Part shown: piece after piece, positions 42,160 to 52,758 of the stretch
Layout: every line of letters begins with the position of its first letter
How positions within the stretch are numbered: position 1 is the stretch's first letter
NCBI GenBank assembly: GCA_030710605.1
Contig: CP092881.1
Location: 72,824,428 to 72,888,427, forward strand
Reading direction: 5' to 3'
DNA from: Cordylochernes scorpioides
Lineage: Eukaryota > Arthropoda > Arachnida > Pseudoscorpiones > Chernetidae
DNA length: 64,000 nt
Program-made: the position numbers and the translations under genes
Notes under the pieces: model-generated
Told to the model about the DNA's origin: nothing
Database searches by the model: none
What the model saw: the letters and a program-made list of their open reading frames with translations, nothing else

Positions 42160-42461
42160 GTAAAACGACATTTAAAAATTATCCCGCATGGTTTCTTTTC
42201 AATCAAAAATCAAAATTTATTTAAAGGAGAAATAACGATTATTTCTAACCTTAAAGATGAAGTATGAAAGGATCAATTGTGAAGAGTAATGATGAACAGA
42301 AAAAAAAAGTGTCCAGGGATCCGTTTATCATTACTCTTCAGAATTCATCCTTTCATACCTCATCTTTAAGGTTATAAATAATCGTTATTTCTCCTTTAAA
42401 TAAATTTTGATTTTTCATTGAAAAGAAACTCATGCGGGATAATTTTTAAATGTCGTTTTAC
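42160..42461. repeat. Long fold-back of the tRNA-SINE body
   Basis: Arms of about 137 bp (GTAAAACGACATTTAAAAAT ... GAGTAATGATGAAC and inverse) around a centre of about 25 bp containing GTGTCCAGGGATCC. Longer relative of 27256-27462. Confidence 0.85.
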
Positions 42462-42547
42462 AAAGAACAAATATGCAAAGAGAAAATATGCAAAAACACA
42501 ACAGTCAACAAAAATGGAGGTCAAATTAACATATGAAAATTATCTTT

Positions 42548-43553
42548 TCTTATATATAAAAGTCAATGTCTGTCTGTTTCGCGATAAACTCAAAAACTAC
42601 TGAACCAATTGGTACTAAATTTTGCATGTCGCTTTTTATAAACCCGAGGAAAATGTTCCGCTACATTTTGATTAGTTTTGAAAAAAAAATATATTTTTTT
42701 GATTAGTATTTTTGGCTATTTATTTTTTTCATTTGAAGAATTTTTTTTTCACGCAGAGTAATTACGAGGCGAAGTAACAACCCCAAGCCAATTAGGCGAC
42801 CAATGAGCGTTCTGCATTTTTTTTTTTTCAAGTTGCTTGCGTACCTTTTTTTTTAAATATCTTTTTATACGAGCGTTACTTTTTTTTTTTACAAAAGTAT
42901 TGAGTATTGAGAGAGAAATTTATATTGTAAGTTACGGTAAGTGTGTGCACACAATGCAATTTTTAAAACTTTACAAAATTAGCGTTACTGTATGTAAATA
43001 ATGATTTTCATATTTTTTATTAATTTTTGTTCTGGCCTTTTTTTTATCTCTTGAAAAAATCGTTTAAAATGCAGTCGCAGTCATTATCAAACACATATGT
43101 TCGCCTAATTTCCATATGCTCTTTTATTTTTTACACAAAAATATTTACATGCCAGTATTTTGGATTAATTTTTTTTTATAAACCTATTTTTTTCTTACTG
43201 AGAAGATGGGCATCGCAGACAAGATCCATCGCAGTCAATCACTCAACTCAGGCATTTTTAAGGGTTAATGCGCTGGAGCGGGTACCTCGGGGGTTAGGTG
43301 GAAAAGCTGCCATCTTTTTAAACTATATTGATTTTGAAACAACTAAATGGATTGCAAAAAAATAATTAAATCAAATACCTAAACAATAATATAATACAAT
43401 TTTTGCCATCACACACACTTTTAGCCTGTGAATTATGTGTTACTTCTGTATTGCTCTTCTATGGCACTTCTACTACTTATTATTGATGTACTTTCAGTAT
43501 GAAGGAAATTGCACTCGGGGAAATTCTCGGGCGAAGCCTGTTCATTCGTCTAG
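42548..43553 (+). mobile_element. Helitron related to the tRNA-Gly subfamily, without tRNA
   Basis: Starts TCTTATATATAAAAGTCAAT and continues TCTGTCTGTTTCGCGATAAA; ends AAATTCTCGGGCGAAGCCTG and TTCATTCGTCTAG, followed by T. Both ends match the element at 40628-41520. The middle (42790-43330) is different sequence and holds no tRNA; a part near 43250-43300 is GC-richer and could be captured. Confidence 0.75.
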
Positions 43554-43582
43554 TAGTCTAGTCAGATAAAATCTATCCTCCT

Positions 43583-43912
43583 CCTTCAATGCCTTCCTCT
43601 ACTGAGGGTGAGCCACATGGTCTCTCCATATCTCCCTCCTTCAGTGCCTTTCTCTACTGAGGGTGGGCCACATGGTCTCTCCATATCTCCCTCCTTCAGT
43701 GTCTTCCTCTACTGAGGGTGGGCCACATGGTCTCTCCATATCTCCATCCTTCAGTGCCTTCCTCTACTGAGGGTGGGCCACATGGTCTCTCCATATCTCC
43801 CTCCTTCAATGCCTTCCTCTACTGAGGGTGGGCCACATGGTCTCCCCATATCTCCTTCTTCAATACCTTCCTCTACTGAGGGTGGGCCACATGGTCTCTC
43901 CATACTTCCTCC
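43583..43912 (-). repeat. 55-bp minisatellite, 6 units, at a LINE 3' end
   Basis: CTTCAGTGCCTTCCTCTACT, GAGGGTGGGCCACATGGTCT and CTCCATATCTCC repeat at 43583, 43638, 43693, 43748, 43803 and about 43858. The innermost unit includes the last codons and stop of the LINE frame at 43873-44160. Confidence 0.9.
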
Positions 43913-44160
43913 GCCATCCTCTTCATCTCCTCACAGGTATGTCGTCCAGTCCATTGTTTTAGATCGTCTGTGTATCCCTGTCGTCTCCTTCCCCTCGATC
44001 TCTTCCCCCGGAACTTTCCCTCCAACACTGTCAGCAATGTCTCTCCTGCTGATCCACACATCACATGTCCACCAAACGTCAGTTTTCGTTGTTTTATGAA
44101 CTTTATCAGCTGGCGTTCTGTACCCATTCGATCGAGGACTTGATTACCATATCTTTCCAA
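43873..44160 (-). pseudogene. LINE reverse transcriptase C-terminal tail
   Basis: The minus-strand frame reads RMGTERQLIKFIKQRKLTFG then GHVMCGSAGETLLTVLEGKF, GKRSRGRRRQGYTDDLKQWT and ends VWRDHVAHPQ-stop. This is the familiar C-terminal end of endonuclease/RT proteins of non-LTR elements (GH-V-R, LEGK--GKRSRGR, Y-DDL--W). RT is absent upstream. Confidence 0.75.
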
Positions 44161-44603
44161 GGAATTTTGAGAACTCTTATGTAAAAGTATGAGATAAAAT
44201 CTATAATGACTTTAAAAGTGATGGGGAAAAGTAGTGGCTAGCGACGGGCAATACTTTGAACATTGAAGGTCTAACCAATTTTTCACAATAAAGCTCCAAG
44301 TTTCGGAAAAAAAACCCCCGAACGAACTTATTTATACTCCTAATAAAAAATCAAGTAGGAAGAGTCAATGCTTGACTTAGAGTAGACAGAAGTGTGGAAT
44401 ATTGTTGAATGTATCAAAATGAGGCTATTCAGAAAAGGTAATAGGTTGATTGAGTTTTCACTTCAATAGTGAATTTAATTTGGTGGTTTGTGTAAAGTAT
44501 TTACAATTTGCTATGTTTTTCCTTTATGGATTTCGCAGAATACATCACCTCTATATCACCTTCTTATCCCCACTTCCTCAAACCTGTTGATCCATCTATA
44601 TAT
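44161..44603. other. No gene recognised
   Basis: AT-rich with short frames only. Confidence 0.3.
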
Positions 44604-44786
44604 TGCCACGTGGAAAATTAGGGAAGACCAACTTCGGGATGACACAGCAATTTATTTAAGGCAAGAACAAACCATTAATGATAAATAAAAGATAAGCCAC
44701 GAGGGAAATTTACAGAGTAGCAAAATATAAACATAAAAAAATGACCACTCTGTTAATAAAAATAAATAAATAAATACTTTGTTACA
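44604..44786 (-). mobile_element. Solo LTR, second family
   Basis: Starts TGCCACGTGGAAAATTAGGG and ends AATACTTTGTTACA, with ATAT on both sides (44600-44603 and 44787-44790). It is collinear with the interrupted LTR at 52763-54448 and serves as that LTR's empty-site reference. Strand is set by the AATAAATT-type signal on the minus strand and is tentative. Confidence 0.75.
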
Positions 44787-44790
44787 ATAT

Positions 44791-45639
44791 TCTATCCGCA
44801 GTCAATGAGAGCGAAGCTTCCCAAAGAAGAACCACATATCCCTTGGTAGAGGTTGTCTAAAGTTAGCTCGAACAGTGTAGTGATTCAGAATTAAGAAAGT
44901 TGTGATATACCTTTATAAAAAGATCTAAAAACCTTACGTAAACAGTTTCCTTATTACAAAAATACCGCGAGCTTTCGAGCTTTATTAATCAATCATTTAG
45001 TTAATCTCGCTGCGCTCACTCTCAGCTGTAACTTCACCTGTTGAAGATCGAGAACTCGAAAGCTTTCGGTGTTTTTCTAATAAAGAAACTTATACCGTGA
45101 GGTTTTTTGATGTTTTAATCCTGTGAGCTGGACTCCCCGGGTAGGTAGCGCTCCCTGGGTTATAAATATCCCTCCTTAGATATTAATTATATTATAAATC
45201 TTTAAATAAAAAGGCATATATTGGATCAAAATATATGCCTTTTTTTAAAAAGATTTATTTATGGAGATTACTCTATTTTCAAAATAATTATAAATATATT
45301 TAATATATTAATAACTTTATTTTGCAAAAAGGTTACAAGTTTTTCTGTAAAAAGTGTAACGAATGGTCAGTCTATTTACATATTTTTATTTACAACTTCA
45401 ATATAAATAACAACTGTAGAAGTAAATAGAGATATTTACATTTGCTATCTTGATTCCTGGTCCTCGCCGATATTTATTATAAAAATATAAATATAATAAT
45501 TATAAATATTAATAATAAATATTAATAAAAGAATAATGGTTTTTGAGACTTCTACAGGATCAGTTGAATTTTGATCGAATATTTATGTCAATTTATGGCT
45601 AAATTGTCCTTATTGTTTGCGGAATAATATTGATCGATG
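44791..45639. other. Fold-back remnants, no gene
   Basis: 44935-45105 has inverted AGTTTCCTTATTACAAAAAT / TTTTTCTAATAAAGAAACTT with CGAAAGCTTTCGG. 45196-45262 is a small palindrome around GGCATATATTGGATC. 45330-45465 matches the flank of the frame at 21688. Confidence 0.45.
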
Positions 45640-45960
45640 CAAATATTCATATGTAATTCTACTGTCCTAAAAGCTTATGTCCATAGTTTAGTTGAATACC
45701 ATTTCTAAGATTCCACTCTTCAGTGTAGCATGTATAAGCAGAATGATCCAATACAGTATTAGGGCTCTAAAGAAGCGGTCTGGTAGATTAAAAAAAAAAA
45801 AAAAAAAAATTGGCCAAACCGCTGGGAGGGTTCACCACTGATGAGCCAAACCCTCCCAATATTTTTTCATCACAGTAAGGACAGTAGAAGTTTGATTTAA
45901 TTGTGGAAAGAAATATCGCGTCTTAATGTATTCATTCGTTATATATAGATGGCGCGTTAT
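45640..45960 (+). repeat. Dispersed repeat R, copy 5
   Basis: ATGTAATTCTACTGTCCTAA, GCTTATGTCCATAGTTTAGT, AGAAGCGGTCTGGTAGATTA and GAGGGTTCACCACTGATGAG in order. A run of A (about 45788-45809) interrupts it. Confidence 0.65.
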
Positions 45961-46261
45961 TGCTTTATATTAAGTTCTACATTATAAGATGTTGTTTCTT
46001 ATCCCCTTGTGTAAAGATTACACGAATTCCATGAGTTCATGATCTCATGGAATGGGGTGTAGGGGTGCAGCTTTCGTTGATCATGGCACCATTATCCAGG
46101 CGCACCTTGGTGAAAGTCTGACTTTGCCTGTAGTTTGAGGCTGATATTATAAAATGGTGGGGAAAACTGAGGCATAAGACCATCCCATCAAATGAGCCCT
46201 CATAATGCAACCTGTTGTTGGTTTTGTGAATTTCTCAACCAATTTATAAAATCAATGATTA
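45961..46261. other. Noncoding; LINE-tail scrap
   Basis: ACACGAATTCCATGAGTTCA near 46018 matches the LINE tail at the start of the window (position 12). Nothing else recognised. Confidence 0.35.
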
Positions 46262-47593
46262 CACAGGTCTACAAAAAAAAATTTTTTTTTTGCACAAGAG
46301 AACCTGATGGTGTTTCTAGTGTAACTTTTCATGCTGAACTCAAAAATCTAATCAGAAATTTCCCATCACCCATGGTTTTTGCCTGACGGTCTTCTTTTAG
46401 TATTGGGATAAATACATGCATCCAACATGAAAGAGACTTACTAAAACATGAAACTGCTTTTGAAAAAGATAGAATACGAAAGATACGGTTGGAAAATATG
46501 CAGCGATTTGAAAGTCGTTGCTCTCTTGCGTGGATTACAGCTTGGATATACAAAATTTTGTTGTTTTCTATGTGAGTGGGATAGCAGAGATAGGGAAAGG
46601 CATTACATTAAAAAAAATCTGGCAAAACCGTAAAATCTTTACTCCAGGATATAAAAATATTGCAAATCTACCCCTGATCGATTCAGAAAATATTTACTTA
46701 CCACCATTACATATTAAACTGGGATTAATGAAGAACTTTGTCAAGGCAATGGATCGAAATGCCAGTGGATTTGCCTACCTAAAACAAAAAATATCTAGTA
46801 TAAGTGAAGCGAAGATTAAAGAAGGCATTTTCGTTGGACCTCAGATTCGAGAATTGCAGCAGGATGGAAATTTTCAAAATAGTTTGAATGAAGTTGAAGC
46901 AGCAGCATGGAATTCCTTTAGAAACGTTTGCAAAAACTTCTTAGGAAGTGTCGAGGTTGAAAATTACCGAGACATAGTTAATGATCTGTTGCTTTCCTAC
47001 AAGGCACTGGGATGTAACATGTCCCTCAAGATCCATTTCCTGCATTCACATCTAGATTTCTTTCCAGACAATCTTGGCGCAGTTAGCGATGAGCATGGTG
47101 AGAGGTTTCATCAAGATATATCAAGCATGGAGAAGCGGTACCAAGGTAAATGGAGTCCCGTTATGCTTGCCGACTACTGCTGGACACTCAAGAGGGATCT
47201 ACCACAAGCAAAGTATAGAAGAAAATCCACTGTCACTGCTTTTCAATAAATAAATGTTTCGTTATATATGCCTATATATTAACAAGATTTCCAAATTTCA
47301 AGTAGGTGTATCTCAGAAATATTGCGTAATAGAAAAAAACTAATGGTATATTTGGATTCAGGACATGTAGATAAGATGCTATTTCTTTGTGGACAAAGAA
47401 AAATATTTTTTGATAAACCAGTTACGTGACATTGTTTGCATTTTTTACTGTATTTATCCCAATACTAAAAAAAGACCGTCACGCAAAAACCATACGTGAT
47501 GGGAAATTTCTGATTAGATTTTTGAGTTCAGCATGAAAGGTTACACTAGAAACATAATCAGGTTCTCTTGTGCAAAAATCTTGTTGACCAGTG
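46262..47593 (+). mobile_element. CACTA-like DNA transposon remnant
   Basis: Ends CACAGGTCTACAA and TTGTTGACCAGTG are inverted (consensus CACTGGTCAACAA), and the inversion continues with few differences for over 140 bp (GCACAAGAGAACCTGATGGT, AATTTCCCATCACCCATGGT, TAGTATTGGGATAAATAC). TTA stands on both sides (46259-46261 and 47594-47596). CACTG termini with a 3-bp target duplication suggest an animal EnSpm/CACTA-type element. It encodes one transposon-associated protein fragment. Confidence 0.7.
46448..47249 (+). pseudogene. Transposon-encoded protein, C-terminal part, frameshifted
   Basis: The first frame (46448 to about 46615) reads VALLRGLQLGYTKFCCFLCE then WDSRDRERHYIKK. An A8 run at 46610-46617 shifts frame, and 46618-47249 continues with LPLIDSENIYLPPLHIKLGL, MDRNASGFAYLKQKISSISE, FLHSHLDFFPDNLGAVSDEH, GERFHQDISSMEKRYQGKWS and a final SMLADYCW-like block to TAA. 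I recognise this as a family of uncharacterised proteins repeated in many arthropod and other animal genomes. Its C-x2-C and conserved His/Asp suggest a transposase-derived domain, but the catalytic assignment is unknown. About 260 residues remain; the N-terminus is missing. Confidence 0.65.
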
Positions 47594-47596
47594 TTA

Positions 47597-47789
47597 TTGA
47601 ATATCGATTTGTTGAAACGAGTGACAGGTACGATGTTAGGAATCGGCATAAAGACATGGCTGGTGATTATAGTTCTGAAGGGATGTTCACTTTGTGAATT
47701 TATGGCAAATGTATGGAATAGAGTTCAATTTGTAACAAATAATGTGTTTGTGGCAATGTGTTTCTTTTTATAATCACATCAAATATTAT
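47597..47789. other. Noncoding flank
   Basis: Short plus-strand frame only; not recognised. Confidence 0.3.
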
Positions 47790-48240
47790 CTCTACAGACC
47801 TGACTGCAATGATAAAAGTTATTGAATGAGAGGACTTGTCTTATCCGTGGTGAACTCTCTCAATGGTTTCACCAAATTAATCTCTAGACCGCTCTACTAT
47901 TGTATTGGATTCGGTTCCAAAATCACTTTATTAGGTACCGCTCAACAAGAGCAACCTAGTTTATGATAATTTAAACAATGAATAATATGTGATGGTTATT
48001 CACATATTAAACAAAATGTTAACGCGGGATTCAATCCCGGTTCATGACTGTCGGGAATCGAGGGTTTTACCCACTCGTCCACCGACTTCTTTTTGTCACT
48101 ATTATTTTGGTTTTGTTATATACCCTGTATTTACTATTGAAGGCAGCTTGCGGGTGTTTAGTGAACTATGGACATAAGCTTAAAGGTCTGTAGAGGTACA
48201 TACATAAAATATCAAGGTATTGCATCAAGCAAAGCTCTTC
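47790..48240 (-). repeat. Dispersed repeat R, copy 6, with SINE
   Basis: TCTACAGACCTGACTGCAAT, CCGCTCTACTATTGTATTGG on the left and TTGTTATATACCCTGTATTT, ACTATGGACATAAGCTT on the right are collinear with 36060-36250 reversed. The SINE at 47909-48088 lies between. Confidence 0.7.
47909..48088 (-). mobile_element. tRNA-derived SINE, family B
   Basis: On the minus strand AAGTCGGTGGACGAGTGGGT begins a tRNA-like head (A box GGACGAGTGGG; B box GGGATTGAATCCC), followed by ATATGTGAATAACC and GAGCGGTACCTAATAAAGTG. Two other copies: 48835-49011 and 60306-60480. The uninterrupted site is visible at 36100-36140. Confidence 0.8.
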
Positions 48241-48811
48241 CGCAAATATGGTTTCATAACAGATATATATTTGAAAAAAGAAAAAGGTATTTCCTTATCG
48301 GGCAATTGAGATGTTTTTTTTATTCATAATTTATGAACCTTTTCCCAGTACAATATCACATTTGTACTCTTTTTTTCAAATATATATTCGTAAATTAAAT
48401 TTATAAATTCAATTGCCATATATCGATAAAATTAGTAACAAATAAATTTACAGATGTTCAATTTAGCTGTGGGTTGTTTCAGTTGAGCACCCGTTATAAA
48501 AGTTTATATATCAATTTACTTCATTTAAAAATCTGGATATAAATTTAAAAATACAAAAATGTTTCTGGAGATGAGTTTCTTTTCGTATTTATTAATGTAA
48601 TCTCAAGATTTCAGACATATTTACCCTTCTACAGGGGTACATAAAGGAATAATAATAAACGCTGTTAGATACTGACTGCAGTCATTCGTTTATGTATGTA
48701 CTCATGTTGAAGAGTAGATTTACCCGAAAGCTTGCAATTATAATAATTAAAATGAAAAAAAAAACTCATCTCAAAAAACCTTTTTATATTTTAAAATTTA
48801 GTTAATATATA
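48241..48811. other. Repeat scraps, no gene
   Basis: A half copy of MITE M at 48285-48375 (GTATTTCCTTATCGGGCAAT, TTTCCCAGTACAATATCACA) and, at 48555-48770, a decayed inverted pair (GATGAGTTTCTTTT / AAAAAAAACTCATCTC) with CCCGAAAGCTTGCAATT. Confidence 0.45.
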
Positions 48812-49310
48812 AGGTTGTCCCAAAAGTTCATGTTAAGTCGGTGGACGAGTGGGTAACCCCCTCGATTCCCGACAGTCATGAACCGGGATTGAATCCCGCG
48901 TTTAAATTTTGTTTAATATGTGAATAACCTTCACATATTATTCATTGTTCAATTATCATGAACTAGGTTGCTCTTGCTGAGCGGTACCTATTTATGTGAT
49001 TTGAACCAGAGAAGTTCATGTTTTTCTTATTACTTGGCGAATAATATTATTACGGCGAATGTATAATAATACATAATACAATTACTTTATACATAATACA
49101 AAGACATTATACATAACGGCGGATAATATTATTACGGCGAATACATAATAATACAAAATACAATTACTTTATACATAATACAAAGACATTATACATAACG
49201 GCAAATAATATTGGTATTTCAATTTTTTGCAAGCGTTCTTCAGCATGGCTTTGCGGATCCTTTATCCTGATGGACCGTGTGGAATTCTGCCATTTGTGAA
49301 TTAAGAAAGA
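48812..49310 (+). mobile_element. Mariner-type MITE split by a SINE
   Basis: AAGGTTGTCCCAAAAGTT at 48811 and the body TTACGGCGAATACATAATAA, with ACATTATACATAACGGCGGA internally duplicated, match the compact copy at 52084-52256. The right terminal repeat is not clear. The SINE at 48835-49011 lies near the left end. Confidence 0.65.
48835..49011 (+). mobile_element. SINE B with 11-bp target duplication
   Basis: The direct repeat AAGTTCATGTT flanks it (48824-48834 and 49012-49022). The head AAGTCGGTGGACGAGTGGGT, B-box GGGATTGAATCCC and tail GCGGTACCTATTTATGTGAT define the family. Confidence 0.85.
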
Positions 49311-49384
49311 AACTATCTCTCTATGCAATTTTTAAATTTATTTATTTATTATGTATATTTATTTGTGCAAATATTTGTTAGCTA

Positions 49385-50070
49385 TATACACTCATGGACA
49401 AAACTTAAGGAAGTTGTACATTTTAAAATGTATATCGGAATTCAGACAATAACTCTGAAAGATATTACAGTGACCTTTATTGAAGACACACGAGATAACC
49501 AATATACACTCATAGACAAACTTAAGGAAGTTGTACCTTTCAGCATGTATATCGAGATTCAGACAATAACTCTGAAATATGTTACAGTGACCTTTATTGA
49601 AGACACACGAGATAACCAATATACACTCATAGACAAACTTAAGGAAGTTGTACCTTTCAGCATGTATATCGAGATTCAGACAATAACTCTGAAATATATT
49701 ACAGTGACCTTTATTGAAGACACACGAGATAACCAATATACACTCATAGACAAACTTAAGGAAGTTGTACCTTTCAGCATGTATATCGAGATTCAGACAA
49801 TAACTCTGAAATATATTACAGTGACCTTTATTGAAGACACACGAAATAACCAATATACACTCATAGACAAAACTTAAGGAAGTTGTACCTTTCAGCATGT
49901 AATGTATATTGGGATTCAGACAATAACTCTGAAAATATTACAGTGACCTTTATTGAAGGCACATGAGATAACCAAAATGTAAGCAAACTTACCTCTGTCT
50001 CCTTCAAAAGAAAAAACAGATGACATATCAAAATACGAAACTTCCTTAAGATTTGTCAATGGGTGTACAC
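49385..50070. mobile_element. Mariner-type MITE containing a 117-bp tandem array
   Basis: The left end TACACTCATGGACAAAACTT (then AAGGAAGT) and the right end ACTTCCTTAAGATTTGTCAA then TGGGTGTA are inverted, as in the mariner at 5024-5058. The left 117-118 bp, including the terminal repeat, is tandemly repeated five times from 49385, 49503, 49620, 49737 and 49854. Because 117 is a multiple of three, both strands stay open for 168-184 codons, a by-product of the period. Confidence 0.85.
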
Positions 50071-50720
50071 ATCAAGATGATAAAGAAAGAATCTAAAGTA
50101 CTCCCAACAATTTAACAGCAGCGATAAAAAGCTAAAAAAGAAGATAAAGGAATAGCGATAAGAGCATCAGTGATCGGCTCTGTCAAGGTTGGGTGTCAAG
50201 GCCGTTACGTTCATCTGGCTCTATGTTTCGGCCTTATGGACGGTTGATCGATCAAGTAGACATTGATCCGCAAACTGAAGACTCATCCAGGAACTGTCTC
50301 ATGAGGTTTATCCCCGCTCAAGCTGCCAATTGGATTACTCTCAGAGACATCAGCGTTATTTTTGATGGTTTCTGTAATATATAATATGTATATATGGTTT
50401 TGACCAAGGACTTGGTTGTTGTTGTGTGATGTAATCAATATATAGCGTGAGATATTTTTAGTTCTTATGATAATTCTGTAATAACATTATACAAATATAT
50501 AACATACAATCTCTTTTAATAGAGACTACACTACCTAAGATTATTGAATATCAGGTAGAAGAGTACATAACAGTTTAAATAATTTCTAATGGAATCCATC
50601 AACCGGGGAGAATGTGTTATCAGGTTTTAGAATTATAGAATTTATATATAATTTTGTTTTTTATTTAATTAATTTTTGACCAGCGTGAAGGGGGTTACAC
50701 ATGAACACATTTAGTAAATA
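50071..50720. other. No gene recognised
   Basis: A plus-strand frame (50193-50384, IDPQTEDSSRNCLMRFIPAQ) could be an old coding remnant; not recognised. The rest is AT-rich. Confidence 0.3.
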
Positions 50721-51434
50721 CTAGCCGAATGACCCGGGTAACGCCCAGGTTTTACCCGATTAAATGTTTTTATTCAAATACTATTCGTTACAATTATAAA
50801 TTGGCGCCGTGGATGTCACTCTTGTAAAACGTCCCGCTCCAAACTTTGTCAGAGAAGCGATATTTTTATAAAGAGATGATCTGGCTTTGTGTCTTCTGCT
50901 CGAATGAATGTTTTTATGTTAGAATTTTGTTCCTGCACACTAAAAATGAACTGGCTTCACCCGTGGTCTCAGCTTTTTGGAATTTTTCCCGATATAATTT
51001 TGTATCTGATAATCAAACATGATACAGCAATATTGTCATGATCATTTTCTGACTAAAACAACTATTTTTGCCCAGAACCTGTCAATTTAATTTTTTATTG
51101 GCTAAAAATCCGATAAATATATTTTCTAGATTTTTCTCTATGTCCTGTCAAAATAGGTTTTACATGTACATTAGGTCAGCTGATATTACCTCCCATCTTC
51201 ACCGCTAGAGGCGCTGCTTTCGAGCGAAAAGGCAAATTTGCAACGCAATTTGCAAATAACTCGAAGAATATTCGGGATAGAGACCTGAAATTTTCACTAT
51301 AAGTTTTTCCAGATTCTACTCTAATTACTGTTAAAATTTCAGTCAGATTAGTTACGTATTGTGGACGTGTATAGGCGACATAGATACCCACATATATACA
51401 TACATACATACACTGACTTTTATATATATAGGGA
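50721..51434 (-). mobile_element. Nonautonomous Helitron, inverted relative of 3761-4565
   Basis: The plus strand begins CTAGCCGAATGACCCGGGTA after A and finishes CTGACTTTTATATATATAGG plus GA before T. It is collinear with 3761-4565 along its length (GTAACTAATCTAACTG-type and TTGCAAATTGCGTTGCAAAT segments). Confidence 0.85.
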
Positions 51435-52082
51435 TTGCAGCAAATGATGTTTGAAGCCCTCTTCACCACACCACCCAAGGTGTTAAAAGCCAATAGTTGA
51501 CAACCTCCATTCCCGGAAAGCACTAAACATGAAAGGGATCTATTAAAACTATTTTAATTTCTATATTTTATCATTTACTGATCACGTGCCGCAAAAGAAC
51601 CAATGAGGTGAAGCACGGGTATAAAAAGCACAGAAGGATGCTTCCCGGCCGATGCATTTTTTCAACTCTCCCAGACTTTCACTTCCCATTGTCGATGCTC
51701 CCACAATCTACTTGTGTCTGCCAGAATTCCTTTACCACCAGCGGGCCTGTTACCTAGATGGCTGTGTTGTGAATGTCTTCAATGTGTTCTCCGAAAAAGC
51801 TTGCCTTCAAGCTTACAGCGGAGGGTGTGTAATTTCTACTAAGGATGGCCGACGGCGGATTGTTTAATTTATAAGGATTGTTTAATTGAATTTGTAAAGA
51901 GGATTGATTGGTTTACGGGGAATACAAGGGGAAGAAAACTGATACCGCTTCTTCAGAGCTTCCGAAAAGAGATTTAGAAACTTGATTGGAGTGCTTGAAC
52001 AAACGGTTCGTTTCCCTTTAATGGAACAAGCAAGTTAAATACTTGGGTGTGATTCTTGACAAATTTATAAATTTAGAAATAT
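51435..52082. other. No clear gene; TATA-like box
   Basis: GGGTATAAAAAGCACAG at about 51617 resembles a TATA box about 35 bp before a short plus-strand frame (51652-51867, ending VISTKDGRRRIV). I do not recognise the product. Could be a promoter of a decayed retroelement. Confidence 0.3.
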
Positions 52083-52083
52083 A

Positions 52084-52256
52084 AGGTTGTCCCAAAAGTT
52101 CGTGTTTTTCTTATTGCTTGGCAAATAATATTATTACGGCGAATACATAATAATACAATTACTTTATACATCATACAAAGACATTATACATAACGGCGAA
52201 TACTATTGGCATTTCAGTTTTATGCAAGAGTTTACAAACTTTTGGGATAACCTTGT
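52084..52256. mobile_element. Mariner-type MITE, compact
   Basis: AGGTTGTCCCAAAAGTTCGT and ACAAACTTTTGGGATAACCT are inverted ends, with TA outside both sides. Body as at 48812-49310. Confidence 0.8.
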
Positions 52257-52758
52257 ATCTTATTAAGAAGCAAATGATGATGGTAAAATTAGCTCAGGAA
52301 AGACTTTTAGCGCTTATTGGTAGAAAAGTCCGTTTCGTCTCAAAAATAAGATCAAATCTTTAAAAAACAGTGATTCGATCTATACTGACCTATGTCTGCC
52401 CCTGCTGAATAACAACAGCTCGGACACATAAGAAACTGTTATCAATTTGTGAAATAAAATTCTGCGTCAAATCACACATGCACGCCACTACGCGCAACAA
52501 AAATAATTTGACAGAAATATATACCAAAATTGAACTTCTGAATATCATTTGTTGGATGTAAGTCGATTCAGAGAAAACACATCAACTTATAGTTGAGAGT
52601 GACAGGAAGTCACTGAACGTTGGAAGTTGACATTACTATTGGTTGATATGTGGCTGTGTTTTTCTATGAAAATTGAACTTATTAAAATGACTTTATTTGT
52701 AGAATTTCAAAAAGGTACTTAGATATAAACCTGTGGACAATCCAATCCTTCAAAGATG
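52257..52758. other. No gene recognised
   Basis: Frame-broken plus-strand segments near 52330-52520 (ATTCTGCGTCAAATCACACA and neighbours) might be LINE ORF2 remnants. Not firm. Confidence 0.3.

Noticed and set aside
49323..49898. Open frames of 184 and 168 codons on opposite strands, as real proteins
   Set aside because: They exist only because a 117-bp repeat unit has no stop in those frames; one frame begins in flanking sequence. The array derives from a transposon end.
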